64,000 bases of DNA from Castor canadensis (taxonomy: Eukaryota > Chordata > Mammalia > Rodentia > Castoridae), in NCBI RefSeq assembly GCF_047511655.1, contig NC_133389.1, forward strand, positions 43,496,295 to 43,560,294. Direction: 5' to 3'. The notes beneath the pieces are model-generated. The model did no database searches and had not been told where the DNA came from. It was given only the letters and a program-made list of their open reading frames with translations. How positions within the stretch are numbered: the stretch's first letter is position 1; each line of letters begins with the position of its first letter. Positions 48,550 through 61,664 of this stretch are shown here, one piece after another. The position numbers were made by a program, and so were the translations under genes.

Positions 48550-51500
48550 TTAATATTCAGCTAAGATCTGTAAATTAGGAATTTTTTTAGGGAATGGGAG
48601 TCTGGTATGAGCCTACACATATGTCTGTACATTAAGGCTAGTGCTTACCTGTTAGGGTAGAGTGTACATTATTATAACACAGAAAGGCTAATGCATGTAT
48701 GATCCTTGAAAGCAATGTAAGAAAGAACTTGTTGTGGCATTAAGCCTGCTCTGTGAACACTAAGTAGCTAACTGATGGACAGCTACTCCTTTTCAGTGAC
48801 ATAGGACTTGGGAAACTGAGAAGGATAAAAAGACAAATCAAGATTCATAAATCTTGAGGTAAAAGCATCAATGCATAATTATTAATGAGGCAAAGAACAA
48901 GGGAATGAATGTTAGATTAAATTTTGTACTGTTCATAGGGAGGTGGTAGGAAGAGCTCCTTCTCTGCTCCTGAGCTAGATGACAAGAATCTGAGCTAGGG
49001 CATGTGCCACTTCCCAAGGCTGATATTTAGGGATGGTCCTTCTTGACTTCTGGGAAAAGAGAAGGCTGATGGGGCAGTGAATCAGGGGATGATGATGAAA
49101 TAATGACACACGAGATCTGGAAGCCAGCCCACTCACACCTGTAACCTGCATGCTTGTGCAATGCCCTTTGTACAGACAGATGCTCACAATGAATTCCTGG
49201 GGACATGAGAATGTCTGAGAAGATCCTCACCCAGGAGGAAAAGAATTTCACTCTGAAGGAAATCTAATTGACGATTCCAAATGAGAGGGAGTAAAAATTC
49301 ACTCAGGGTCAGGGTTTTGTCACATGGCCTTTGTTCAGTGACTCTAAAAAGTTATCACTTACACAATGAGGCTTTGTTTTCTAGGTGGAAATTACCATTC
49401 TTTCCAAGGCAGTGAGAAGCTGGGCCACTGCCCCTCCCTCCTTGAGAGGACTGTTTGCAGAAGAGGATATTTGTAAAGGAGTCTGAAGACTAGTGGAGGA
49501 AGAGGAAAACCATTGTAACAGTTCTTGACTCATTAATTAACCAAGAGAGCCTGGCACACCCTATCTGGATTTGACTTACTGTCTTGGCATTGGTTAGGAT
49601 AATTGTGAACTTCAGAAATGTACAAATGCCAGACTTTCGTATGATTTTTGGCAATGTTGAAGTGAAAGGGCATTCCTCCATGGACAGAAGAGTTTTCTGT
49701 GGATGGGAAAGGATAGTCTTACTGCTAATCGTTCTAGGAGAAATTAATTCTAGGATTCAAGGTGAGGATAGGAGGATAACCACTACAGGATAGGGGGAAG
49801 GAAAAGCTTCTCTGTCCTTGGAAGCCAGGAATCATTTTGGTTTAGACTTGAGGTTCTCTCTGCTGCCTGGAACATTTCTGTGGGTATAGAATTAGATCTG
49901 GGAATAGGGTGCTTACTATGGGAAATCAGGAGAGGAGGGGAGCAAACAGGAATTCTTGGATGTCTTCTATGCTGGGCTGCAAGACACTACAAATAGGTCA
50001 CTCTTGACTTAGCTTTCCATTATTCCCAAGGCATCAACAGTCTTTTGAAATGACCATAAAGTCAAGACTGATTTCAGTGGTTTTCTGGGAAATTAGTGGA
50101 GGGACTCTCATCACATGATCATAAGTAATATTCCAAAAGCACTTGCAAGTTATCATTCTATGGCAGAATTCATTTTGTGTCACAAAAAAAGACTATTCAA
50201 GCCAAGCTTTAACTTGGTTTTAATTTAAGCTTCTTTTCATATAATTCACTTTTCTTGGTAGCAAATTTGTTTCAGATAGTATATGCTTTGTCCTGGTGGT
50301 ATTTTATAAAAGTGTCTTGCTATATCACTGACCATGTAATACACTAAGGTGAGTAGGTGTGTTAGACCAGTTGGTGCTGAGTTGCACAACACAGTCTGGC
50401 TTAGTGGGGCAAGGGTCAGCTCCCACCTCCTAAGAATAGCTACCTTTTCTATTGCCAGAGTTTCCTCTTGGGTACAAATGGATAAGGCTACTAAATTATC
50501 TGAAGTTGGCTTTCTGCTGAAAATGTTATAATTCACCTGGATTACTGAAGTTTTGTACTTTCATCTAAAATCTTCCCATTTTTAATCTTTCATATTGCTA
50601 CTCTTGTCTTTCAAACTAATAACATAACAAGGGAAAAAAATAAATTGCCTTTCCATTCTGGTCCATTTTACGTTGAGCAGTGACTTTCTACTGACTTTAC
50701 AATTTGAGGGATAGGATATTAAAATAAAGACATGTCAGGAAAGAGTAATGTAGGCAGGTGAATTTGATCAAAGTAATTATATGTTTATATATCAATATCA
50801 CAATGAAATCTCCTTTGTACAATTAATTTATGTAGATAAAAATTATGAAAAAGACATCTCAGAAAACCTTTTATGCTTTATGATATCTCATGATCAATTA
50901 AAATTAATTTTACTATAGAAGACATCCAGTTCTAACTATATTCAAACTGAAACTCACCTTTAAAATAAATTTTCAAAAGTTATAATCTAATCAATGGATA
51001 AATTATTAATAAATAATAAATAGTAAATAAATTAAATAACTGATAAACAAATTAATTTAAATTATAATCCACACAGGAAAAATATAAACAATTTATTGCT
51101 AAGTCATTTGATGTTGTCACTACAACTGTCTTTAAAGATTTTTGTCTAAATTATAAACATACTGTTCTACATTAGAACTTAGACTAACACAGTCATGATG
51201 GATATGTGCATGCTATAACAAAACAAGAAATTCCAAAATAATTACTAATTCTATATTCAGTTATATCCTAATGTTCATATTGTACTTAGGATTTTACAAT
51301 ACAAATTGAAAGTATTTCCAATACCCTTTCTTACAGTATTTCTGGAAAACATTAATACAACTTTTATTTTGTAGGCACTACAAGAATGTGATAACAATTG
51401 TCGTAGTCAGTAGTCTTAATAATATCCACTATTCCAAAACAACGAAAAGACAGTTTTACAGTTTTAGTCACTTAGAAGACAGTCATAATTAGGTTGGACT

Positions 51501-53330
51501 CTTGTTAATCTGAAGACAAAGTTAAAATCATAGAAAAATGGACACATAGAATAAAATGTATATGCATTGGACCTATCTTCCTCTCTCTCTGCAAATACAT
51601 ACATACACATATGTGCATTCATATTCATATATAGTATGTACAAAAATTAAGGGAAAGCCATATCAAGACAGAAACAGGTTCATTAATAATGCATAAACCC
51701 ACCCAAATGACAATCCTGTAACAGTCCTTATTAACACTTTTTTGCATAGAATGGATCATTCTCCATTTCTTCCAGGATGAAATCCCAATCTTCAATTTTC
51801 AGATGGTTTGCCATGAGCTTTTCATATTCTGATACCAAGCCACAGGCCTTCTTCCATCTAGCCATTCTGTTCTGAACCAGGGACCCCTTTCTGTCTCAGA
51901 AATGTGAGAAGCTGTCACAAGTCCCTCCAGAGCTGTTGACTTTGCTGGAACATTCTCCTCCCCTCCTCCCCTTTCTCCCAATCTCAAGCCTCTTTGCTTC
52001 TTTAAAGCCTTTTTCGGAGAGTTAGAGATCCTGCTCTAAAATTTCTTAACACCTTCAGTTTAATTCTTCAACCCTTCACTCCAACAGTGAATCCCAAGGT
52101 GGGCTAGGAGGGAGATTAGTGTAGGTTTTCCTTTCACACTGTGTTTTAGAAAAGCTAATTTAACTTGTGTTTCCAAAGATTGGCTGGAGCTGGATGAGAC
52201 TTTAAGAAGCTTTCCCTGAGGTCCAGAGCAAAGATGAGAGCTTAGAGGATGAGAAGTGAAAACAAAACACTGGAATGGAAGAAGTTTGAAGACCTGACTC
52301 CCAGACTAGAAGGCCTTCCTTATGACTTCCACTGAAGGGTGACTCATATGTCTCCTGTGCCTCAGAGATGAGACTGGAAAGCTGAACATATGGGTGACTG
52401 AGTCCTGAGAACTGAGGCTCATGAGTTTCAGGGGGAAGTCCCAGACTTTTGGGGAACACATGGTATAGACAGAATTCTAATACAGGTGACTAGGGTGGGG
52501 TGAATGAAGGCCTTCACACCCTTTCCTGATTACTGTGGACTGTTCCAGGGTTCTGACTTAGAACTTCTGAATGGACCTTTGAAGTTTCAGCAACATGCTT
52601 CTGAGAGGGATCTCCTCCTGAATCCAGCCTGTGGGGGTTCAGAAGACAAAATTCAGTTTAGAGAGAACTAAAGGAATGTACTCCACTCCATAGCTCCCCA
52701 CTCCATTATGGACCTGCACAATGGGGTATGATGGTAGCCTGTCTTACCTCCTAGACTTTGAGTTGCTTTGTGGGGAGGGACCAAAATGGGGACAGGGTCT
52801 TCTGCCTTTTCTTTCCTCCAGCTCTCAGGGTACTGTTGAAGGATTTTGGACATTGATAAATGTTTGTTGAGCAATATTAAATTTGTGAGCCTCATTTTAG
52901 AATAGAAGGTAGGTGCAGTCGATTTTCCCTTGACCACAAACTGAAAAAAATTTCATCTTAATACAATTATCAAAAAAGTCCTGGATTTTTTTTTTACATG
53001 GGTAATTTACATAAGCACCTTTGTTTTTTTTTTTCTTTCTAAGAAGGCTCATATAAGGCCATAAAAAATTGGCAGTAACTAAGCTTATAGTGTAACCCAT
53101 TCACATCCTAGATGTGGAAAAACGGTCAGATCAGAATTTGTCTTGCTTGGTTTACTTTCTGGCACACCAAATAAAATGCTAGGTAACTCAGGAGGTTGGG
53201 ATAGTTTTCTTTCTGTCACTTTATTTTATCGTGTTAGTGACGTCTGGAGAGAATACGTGTGTTTCGTTTCATTTCGAAGACATTGCCAAGCATTTGTTCG
53301 GGATTTGAAGGGAGGATCCTCTGATCGCAT
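48550..53330. other. Intergenic region upstream of DSC3
   Basis: I see mainly single-copy sequence with low GC, including an AT-rich patch of AATAAAT units at about 50995-51065. No SINE or L1 is obvious and no gene is supportable. The repeat-poor character could reflect regulatory sequence for the desmocollin pair, but nothing here proves it. Confidence 0.5.
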
Positions 53331-54610
53331 CACAAGGGTGTTTCTGGCACCCAGGAAGGCCGAGTTGGGGCAGGCGAATTTGGGCTCTGCACTAGGAGTG
53401 CGCAGCGTCAGCGCTGAGGACGCCCGGGGACAGTCTGGGCGGCAGCCCAGCGGGCAGACGAGGGGCGTGGGAGCGCGGGCAGAGGGAGGGCCGGGGACCG
53501 CTTTCCCCAGAGCTTGCGAGCGAGTGAGTGCCCGGGCGGCCGCGGGGAGCGCAGGGCAGGCTCGGGCAGCTCCCCAGCAACGCTGGCGGTGATAAAACTT
53601 GAGAAATAACTAGGAGGGGCCGTTCGACGTCTTCTGGGTCCAATCCGGTTTCAGGAGAGAATACGCTCGGGGCAGAGAAGCCTGAGAGAGGCCAAAGCGA
53701 CTTCAAGAAGAGCGGTAGCAAGAAAAGCACCTCGCGCGCCCTCTCTTCGGCTTCCCTGCCCCGCGCCCCGCGTCCTCCTCCCACTGTCCCGCGCTCAGAT
53801 GGCCGCCACCCGGCCCGGGCGCCCGCTGTGCGGAGCCCTCTGCGGGCAGCTGCTGCTGACCATCTTGGTGAGCCACGCGATCCCGCACCAGGGGGCCGGG
53901 ATGGGGAAAGGGGTGGTCACTTTGGGGGCAGCAGGAAGAGGGAGGGCAAAAGGTAACATCTGCCGTTTAGCTCATTCCTGCAGGGCAGGTACAGGTCCCA
54001 AGTTCGGTCTGGAGGGGTGAGGAGAGAAAAGGACTTTCTGAAGGACGACTCGAGACTCCCCTTTATGTTTGGGGGACACCGCATTACAAGTGGCGCTCCG
54101 GCGGGCGCCGTCGCGGGTGGGCGGGGAACTGGGACTCGCGCTTCTCTCCTAGCTCCCAGGAAGGACTGGTGACAGTGATCTGGGAGCCTCTGAGTGGAGG
54201 GCGACCAGGAGTTTGATGGTCAGTTATTTAGGACTGTGGAGCTAGCAAAACACAGTGGTGAGATGAGGCTCGAGTGTTTTCCGTCCCTTCCCAGAGCAGG
54301 GTCCCAGTTGACCTCGGATGGGGACGTCAGTAAGTGCAAAGGTCGAAGCTGTGCTCCTGGGTGCTGGCGTGGAAGTGCCCTTGAGAAACGGGTTTCCAGG
54401 CTATGCCTCTGCTGAAGGTTATTCAGGGGATGCCCCCGAATCATCCACACCCACGCCTCCCGGCTGGCCCGCGGAGGGGTGTGCCGGGGGAGCTAGGCTG
54501 TGGGGAGGCCTGCTAAGGGTGGCGGTCCGAGTCGGTGGCCCGGTGGGTGGTGGGAATGGTACTGAGGTGGGCTAGGGAATAGGGTCGGCGTGGAGTGGCA
54601 TAGGTGCGGT
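53330..54610. promoter_or_regulatory. DSC3: CpG island spanning the DSC3 promoter and first exon
   Basis: GC content and CpG density rise abruptly at about 53390 against an AT-rich background and fade by about 54600. GC-box-like text (GGGGCGTGG at 53462-53470) and CCGCGCCCCGCG precede the start codon. No TATA box is evident near a plausible start. A TATA-less CpG-island promoter is inferred; the transcription start is not determined. Confidence 0.8.
53799..53867 (+). CDS. DSC3: Desmocollin-3 exon 1 (signal peptide)
   Basis: The ATG opens a 23-codon exon MAATRPGRPLCGALCGQLLL plus TIL, ending at donor GTGAGC in phase 0. It has a basic N-terminus and a hydrophobic core typical of a cleaved signal peptide. 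Exon length and phase match desmocollin first exons, and joining to exon 2 gives LLLTIL-VFSFSGEACEKV, close to human DSC3 as I recall it. It lies inside the CpG island. Frames that continue past the donor are intronic read-through. Confidence 0.92.
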
Positions 54611-56275
54611 TGAGTCCTACTTAGTCCAGCTTTGGGAAGCACTGCGTGGGCGCAGAGCCCAGCCTGGATTTTCCTGGGCCCTCAAATTCTGCCAGCTGAG
54701 AACCAGATTCTCCTGGAAAGGAAGTTTGAGACATTTTCCCAAGAACCGGGGAGACTTGAAGTGAAACTGTAGGAATTCTGAAAGCAGATCTCTACAATGC
54801 TGTAGACCTAAACTGAGCTGCATCACGGATGTGGTGAACCCGAGATTTCCTCTCATCCGAAGATGGGCATGGGAGCCTTAGGCGAGAGGCCTGTGCCTGC
54901 CTACTGAGCGGGGCCGCTATGACCCCGCAAGGTTCTTGTAGCTCTTCTGTCTCCAAGTAGGATCCAAGCCTTGTCCCGTTTTTTAATCGTTGGATAGGTA
55001 GTTATGATCTATAATATATTTTGGACAGAGATATCCAAAATCGAACTGCCTCGAAACTGTTTCACCGAAATATTTGAGTTAATGGAAGAGCTCTTTTCAA
55101 ATGGGAACTACTCCCCAAATGCGTTCTGAGATGTTTTCTAGCATTTCCATTCAAAAGCATGAATGTGGCGTTTTGTTTTTACCCTGAGAAAGACGTTAGG
55201 GAATGGGGTGAAGAAATTGCGGGTGTTGCTAAGATTTCCAGTATTTGCCCTGGGGAAGGGCGTGGAAGGCAAGGTCCCTACTGGGAATTGGGATGGGGGA
55301 GGCACAATGTGTCAAGGCAAGAAGGTGCCTGTAAATCTAGAGAAAGCTTCAGCTCTGGTCTATGACATACTCATATAGGTTAGTTTTAGAAAGGATTTCA
55401 CAGAGTTTAGATGAAATGGTATATTTGGAGATTGAATACTGACAAGTGTACACCTAATGGCGGTTTCTTTCATCTGCAACCCAGTGCGCAAACATTTTCA
55501 ATTTCGGTCCATATGGGTAAAAAGTTGTCTGTTGATCCTCTCATGCGTGTATGTCCTTTTGACTGTTGAAACACTCAACTTGTATGATATTAGTGACATA
55601 GCATTTTGAAACATTTCTCACCTTGTAGAGACAAATACCTTGTAGAGATCTCTTTGAAAACAATTACATGTTCTAAGGAAAGAGCTTGTCAAAGCAAGCA
55701 TTGAACACAGAGCCTTCACATGCTAGCCTTCCCACTGAATTGGACTTAGGTCGAGAAATCTTCCCAAATTGCACTTTCTTTTTCTTGCATCTCTTTCCCA
55801 CTGTCCTTCCTTCAGCCACACTTTAAACTGCCATTGAATACAGCTACCCCTAAACACATTCCTATACAGAAGAGAAACTATAAACAAAATACCAGACCAT
55901 CTCACTTTTGTTGAAAATTTTTATTTTGCAGAGTGTATTTTGTCTTTTAATGTATTAAGAATTGTTAGTGTTGGTGGAAAATAATTTGCATTACATCAGT
56001 CGTCTTCTGTGTGTTACACATAATGGGATTCTTTTAAAATGTCTTTAATACTGTGGTCCATATCAAATTGCAATTACATTATCTACTGTTATTATAAATG
56101 GTATGTACTTGGACTCAGTCTGTCATTTTGCTGAAAGGACTCTTCTTTCAAAAGAACTAACCTAGTAACATTGGTATATCCCCATCCAATTCTGTACTGC
56201 CCTCCCTCCCCCAGGTAGTATGTGAATTCGCTCTGCAATTGATCTTGACAAATGCACATTCTGTCTTTTGGGGTA

Positions 56276-56372
56276 TTATTAGAGTCAGGGTCTCACTATG
56301 TATCCCAGGCCAGCCTCAAACTCACTGTGTATCCCAGTGTGGAGACATTACAGTTGTATGTTACCACACCCA
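56276..56372 (-). repeat. B1-like SINE, antisense
   Basis: GTCAGGGTCTCACTATGTAT and CCCAGGCCAGCCTCAAACTC are a reverse-strand B1-type sequence. It lies in DSC3 intron 1. Confidence 0.75.
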
Positions 56373-57034
56373 GAGTCCAGTTTCATATTATTAATTAATG
56401 AAATAATACGACTCCTTGAGCAGAAAGATTCTTTTTTGTTCTTTATAACATTTGACATACTCACCTTTTCAAAATGAAAAGTATGCCCAATTTATATCGA
56501 CATGTATTAATGAAAAAAGATTAAAGCAAATAAAGTAAGTAAATGAGTGGTAGTTTATTTTAAGCCAGAATCTTCTGAAAGTCACAGTTTTAGCATATGT
56601 TTACATTGATCCATTGTCAACTACCTTTTTCAAAGAAGGTTGTTGATGATATTGAGGTCTAGGCAGATCTAGAAGTGACTTTTGGATAACTAAATAAATG
56701 TAACCCAGTGCACGTTTTTTTGGCTTTGTTGAAATCTCAGATCAGTTGTCTTCCATACATGGCATCTGTGGTGACCTGTGGTTAATCACACTTTCTGCTT
56801 ACTCAGAACTCCCACCTTACAATGAGGTTAGGTAAGAGGAAATTTAGTGGACTAGCTTAAGTATAGAGAATAGAAAAGCAAATTTTACATTTAGCTTTGA
56901 GGTGGTAAGAATTTAAAAGGTGATATTGCCATTTTGTAGGAGGAAAGTGTCCAGAAGGGAAATGAAAAGTTAACTTGGTATAGTTGTCATGCTCAGGCAA
57001 GGAATCTCCTTTATACTTCAGACACTACATACAT

Positions 57035-57370
57035 TTCCACAGTGTGGTGCTGGGAGTGAACTCAGGGCTTGTCCAAGAAGGCAAGCACTCTACCATTGGG
57101 TCACACATTTGGCCACATTCTTTAGCTGCTTTTTCCCCTACTGAAGAAAGGTGTCATTTAGAAAACCTTCTTTTTGTATTCGATTCAGACAATTGTAGTG
57201 AAGCGACTGTAGAAAACGTCTTTCATTTTCTTTCTCCTTTTGGTATTAGATCTGTCAGTATTTTTTTTTTGGTAATATTGCAATTGTACTTTAATAAAAT
57301 TTATATATACTGTAAAATGAAACAAAACAATGTATTTCTCCTAAATTTCAGTAGGCAATATTTTATGTTG

Positions 57371-57409
<39 letters not shown>

Positions 57410-57465
57410 GCTTGGTATGAGCCAGGGCAAGCACTGTACCACTGAGTACAGCCCCAGCCCTATGA
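57035..57465 (-). repeat. Antisense ID-like fragments and (GT)n
   Basis: ID-like antisense text lies at about 57040-57105 (GAACTCAGGGCTTGTCCAAG) and about 57410-57462 (CAAGCACTGTACCACTGAGT). A (GT)n run at 57373-57408 sits directly next to the second. The 153-codon open frame through this area is repeat-derived. Confidence 0.7.
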
Positions 57466-57885
57466 GTCTTTCGTTTTTTTAAATAACTAAATTGGTTCAA
57501 TTTTAATTTAAAGTTACCAATAACTCGAGGTTTTATAAATCATGTACTTAAAATTATTCTTGAGTTTCCATTAAAAAGGATAATTTTATAACTTAAATTA
57601 CCAATCTATAATTCATCCATCTTTTAAAAGTTTTGTATGTTGCACTTATTATTAGGCATTTTTCTATAAAGAAAAGATTTTTAAAATAACTTTAAAGCTC
57701 ACTTGTTTATTTTGTTAATATAATGCTGTCTTTACTTTTTTATTTTTTATAATTTTCAATAATATATTCCACCCACCCCAAAATATAGTATTGAATTACT
57801 ATGTTTATAATTTCAAGAAGCAAACTTTATAGTTTCAAGAAGCATAATGTAACTAAAATCTACATATAAATATTATCCCTTTCAG

Positions 57886-58085
57886 CAGGGCACCAGTGGC
57901 TCATGTCTGAAATCCTAGCTACTTGGGAAGCTAAGCTCAGGAGAATCATGATCCAAAGTCAGCCTGGGCAAATAGTTTAAGAGACCCCATCTTCAAATGA
58001 ACTGGAGATGTCACTCAATTGGTAGAGTGCTTGCTTTGCAAGCATAAAGCCTTGAGTTCAAACCCCAGTACTACCCCCAAAAATT
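57886..58085 (+). repeat. Dimeric B1/ID-like SINE
   Basis: GGCACCAGTGGCTCATGTCT, GAAATCCTAGCTACTTGGGA and then GGTAGAGTGCTTGCTTTGCA and GAGTTCAAACCCCAGTACTA show the complete B1-like plus ID-like order. Confidence 0.85.
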
Positions 58086-58149
58086 ATCCCATTAATCAAG
58101 TCACATTCTTTCCGATGATGTACTTGCTACACAGCAATGAAAAGGAATA

Positions 58150-58575
58150 AGGGCTGGGGGCATAGCCCAAGTGGTAGAGCACCAGCTTAGCAACTTCAAG
58201 GCCCTGAGTTCAAACTTCAGCACAGCCAAAAAAGTATGAATGAATGAGTCTGGGCCCAGTGGATCACTACAGGAATACCAGCTACTTGGGAGGTAGAGGT
58301 TAGCAGGATGGAGGCTCAAGGCCAGATTGGGCAAAATGTTTTCACAACACATAAGGTAGGTGTGGTATACTCCTGTGATCTCCTCTGCACAGAAGGCCTT
58401 GGTAGGAGGATCATGGTCCAAGGATAGCCCTGGGCAAAAAAAGCACAAGACCCTATCTGAAAAAATGGCCTAAAAGCAAAAAAAAAATGGAAGCATGGCT
58501 CAAGAGGTAGAGAGCACTTGCCTAGCAAGCACAGGGCTCTGAGTTCAAACTCTTATACCACCAAAAAGAAAAAGA
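58150..58575 (+). repeat. ID-like SINE followed by a three-module composite SINE
   Basis: About 58150-58235 is an ID-like monomer (GCATAGCCCAAGTGGTAGAG). About 58245-58575 has two B1-like monomers and an ID-like unit (GGAAGCATGGCTCAAGAGGT) with an A-rich end. ATGAATG occurs on both sides of the latter and may be its target duplication. Confidence 0.8.
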
Positions 58576-58749
58576 AAAAATGAATGTAATAAAAGGAAAA
58601 GACTCATAATTGGTGAAATGGTAAAAACATTCTCTTTAAAGTTAACAAGGCCATTATAGTCCCTGTAGCTGTTTCTATCCGACATCTTACTGAAAAGCCT
58701 AAAAAGCACATGAAATAAAAAATATACTGGCAATAATAAAAGAGATGCA

Positions 58750-60300
58750 GGATTAAAAGGAAAGAAATACAATTGTCATTTTGCCAGCTACAGGATTATC
58801 TCCACGAAAGATCCAACACTATCTTTTGACAAACTACTGGAAGCAATAAAAACCAGCAAGTTTCCTGGATACAAGATTGATATTTTAAAAATTATTTCTG
58901 TAGGCTATCAACAGATAACTAGAAAACAGAGTTAGGAAGTATTCAATTCACTATAGCAATACATAATGTATTTAAAAATAATCTAACAAAAACGTGAAAG
59001 ACCTTGATACCAAAAATTACAATGCTTTATTGGAAGGAAAAACCATTTCATAAATAAATGGAATAAATGGAGATTGCGTCATGTTCATGAGTGAGAGGCT
59101 CAATAGCCCTAACATGCCAGATTTCCATTAACATATAAAGGCAATGAAGTCTCATCAAAATTTCCTGGAACTTGGTCAGCTGATCACAAAGTTTTTTGAA
59201 AGAGTTACAGGCTAAAAGGAGCAAAGATATCTGAAGGGAAAGTGATAGAGCCTAGGGCCGCCACAACAAATGCCAAGACTTTATAAGACTAGCTTGACTA
59301 AAACTGTACAGCACTGATGAAGAGATAAACACATACATTAATTAAATAGTGTAGAAAGCCCAGAAACAGATTCTGTACTTGGGAATGAGGACAGATTAAG
59401 GATCTGACAGGAAAGGAAGTGTTATCATCATGGTTCTGGATCAACTGGGGAACTCTATGGAAACAAACAAGATTAGGTAGATAAAGTGAGTCATACCTTA
59501 AATATTTCATACACGAGGGCCAAAGATTTAAAAATTAGATGTAACTTTACATTTGTAGAAGAACTATTGGATAATATATCTATGACAGGATAAGAAAGGT
59601 GTTCTTAAATTAAATACAAAAGCACAGCCCAAAGAAATGATTCATAACATTTATTAAAAGTCCAAAGGAAATACATAATAAAATTGACCACTTTAAAACT
59701 GAAGCAATGACTGCCAAAAGATGTAACAAAAAGCAATCCACAGAAAGCTACCATTAAAAATACACTAAAAAGGGAAAAATTAATAGAAGCTTGAAGGATA
59801 CAAATAGACAATTTATAGAAGATAAATGATAAGTAGCACAAGATGTTCAATCTCACAAGAAATTAAGAAAATGCAAACAGAAACAGTCATTAGATTAATA
59901 AAAATTTAAAAAGACAGAATTAATTGTAAGAGAAAATATGAGAAATAGATTTAGTACTTTGGAACTTTAATCTATATTAATACTAGTACTTTGGAGAGTC
60001 ATTTAGCAATAGCTGGTGAACTGGAAATGGTCATAGACAGCACAGTAATTTCCCTTTTTTCTTATATATGCATATTTTCTTTATATTAATTCAGCATTTT
60101 GGGGACTTCTAGGCAGATTCCACAGTTTGGCTATTATGAATAGCAGCAATTTCTATTGCAGGTATATATATTTTAATATCTTGTACTTGCAAGGATGCTC
60201 AGTGCAGTATCATTTGTAATAGAAAAAAGGGAAAACAATAATAAATATTTGTCAATTTGGAGGACTGATCAAAATAAACTATTTGTAGAAGAATTTTGAT
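58750..60300 (+). repeat. Old L1 ORF2 fragments, sense
   Basis: AGTATTCAATTCACTATAGC, CATGTTCATGAGTGAGAGGC and GCTCAGTGCAGTATCATTTG follow the order of L1 ORF2 toward its 3' end. The frame is broken throughout. A short antisense L1-like piece (about 60085-60180, TTTGGCTATTATGAATAGCA) appears to be nested. Confidence 0.65.
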
Positions 60301-60510
60301 TTTGTCTATACAACAGTTGTATTACCCTGAGTTAATCTTTTACCTTTGTTTAGCAAGATTTTATATTTGACTATAATAGAAGTGAAATATTTCTAGTGGT
60401 TATTTGTCTATTATGTTTTCCCTAAGTCACATGAATTTGTGAACTTAAAGAACTGCTCACTGCCAACATGTAGAGACAGAAAGAATCATCTTTACATCAG
60501 TGATTTGTTC

Positions 60511-61606
60511 TTTTTCACTTTAAACAGCTTTATTGAGGTATAATTTATATTCCATAAAATTTACTGCTGCTAAGTGTACAATTTAGTGAATTGTAGCAAA
60601 TTTACATAATATACAATCACCGCTACAATCCACTGTTAGAATATTTCCATTGTCTTTAAAAGAAGCCTCATGCCCATTTACAATCAATTCCTGTTTCTAT
60701 GCCCAACCCTAGGTAACTACTGGTCTACTCTTTCTTTCTATGGTTGCCCTTTGTGGACATTTCTCATAAATGACATCATTCAAGATGGGCCCTTTCATGT
60801 CTGGTTTCTTTCACTGGCTGTTGTGTTTTTCAGGTTTAACCTTGTCATAGCATGTATCAGTACTTTGTTCCTTTTTATAGCTGAATAATATTCCACTTTA
60901 TGGATAAGACACATTTTGCTGAACTGTTCACCAGTTGATGGACCTGTAGGTTGTTTACACTTCTTGGTTATTGTGAATACTGTTGCTGTGATTGGTCATG
61001 TGTAAGTTTTTGAGTAGTTACAGGTTCATTTCTTTCAGATAGGGTGGAATTGCTGGCTCATTTCTTAATTTCATTTTCAGCTCTTAGAAACTGCTGTACT
61101 CTTTTCCAAGTGTTTGTAGCTCTTTATATTTTCCTCATCAATACAGGAGGATTTGTTTCTTCACATTCTCAACAACTTCTTCTCTTCTGTCTTGTTTATT
61201 TTAGCTCCCTACCAGGTATCTAATCGTGGTTAATTTTTGCATTTCCCTCATGCCTAATGTTACTGGCATCTTTTATTTGCCTAATGGCCAATTGTATATC
61301 TTCTTTGGATAATGATTCAAATTCTTTGCCTGATTTTTGTGTTATTTGTTGTTATTGAGGTCTAGCATATCCTTTTATATTAGAGATATAAGCATTTATT
61401 ATTTTACTATTTAAACCATTTTTTCCCATTCTGTGGAACATATTTTCACTTTCTTTATCATTTTGCTTGAAGAGTAAAAAGTTTTAGTCAGGCGCCAGTG
61501 TCTCACACCTGTAATCGTAGCTACTCAGGAGGCAGAGATCAGGAGGACCATGATTTGAAGCCAGCGTGGACAAATAGTTCATGAGACCCTGTCTCAAAAA
61601 ACCCTT

Positions 61607-61664
<58 letters not shown>

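Noticed and set aside
53143..53592. 149-codon frame entering the DSC3 CpG island
   Set aside because: Long frames are common in GC-rich DNA. It ends before the DSC3 ATG and has Ala/Gly/Arg-rich low-complexity composition.
53392..53784. 130-codon antisense frame over the DSC3 promoter
   Set aside because: This is a GC-rich shadow frame without support. An antisense transcript cannot be excluded, but the sequence does not show one.
56984..57445. 153-codon frame ending in a Cys-Val repeat
   Set aside because: It runs through antisense ID-like pieces and a (GT)n microsatellite, so it is repeat-derived.
58101..58448. 115-codon - strand open frame
   Set aside because: It lies within composite SINE sequence.
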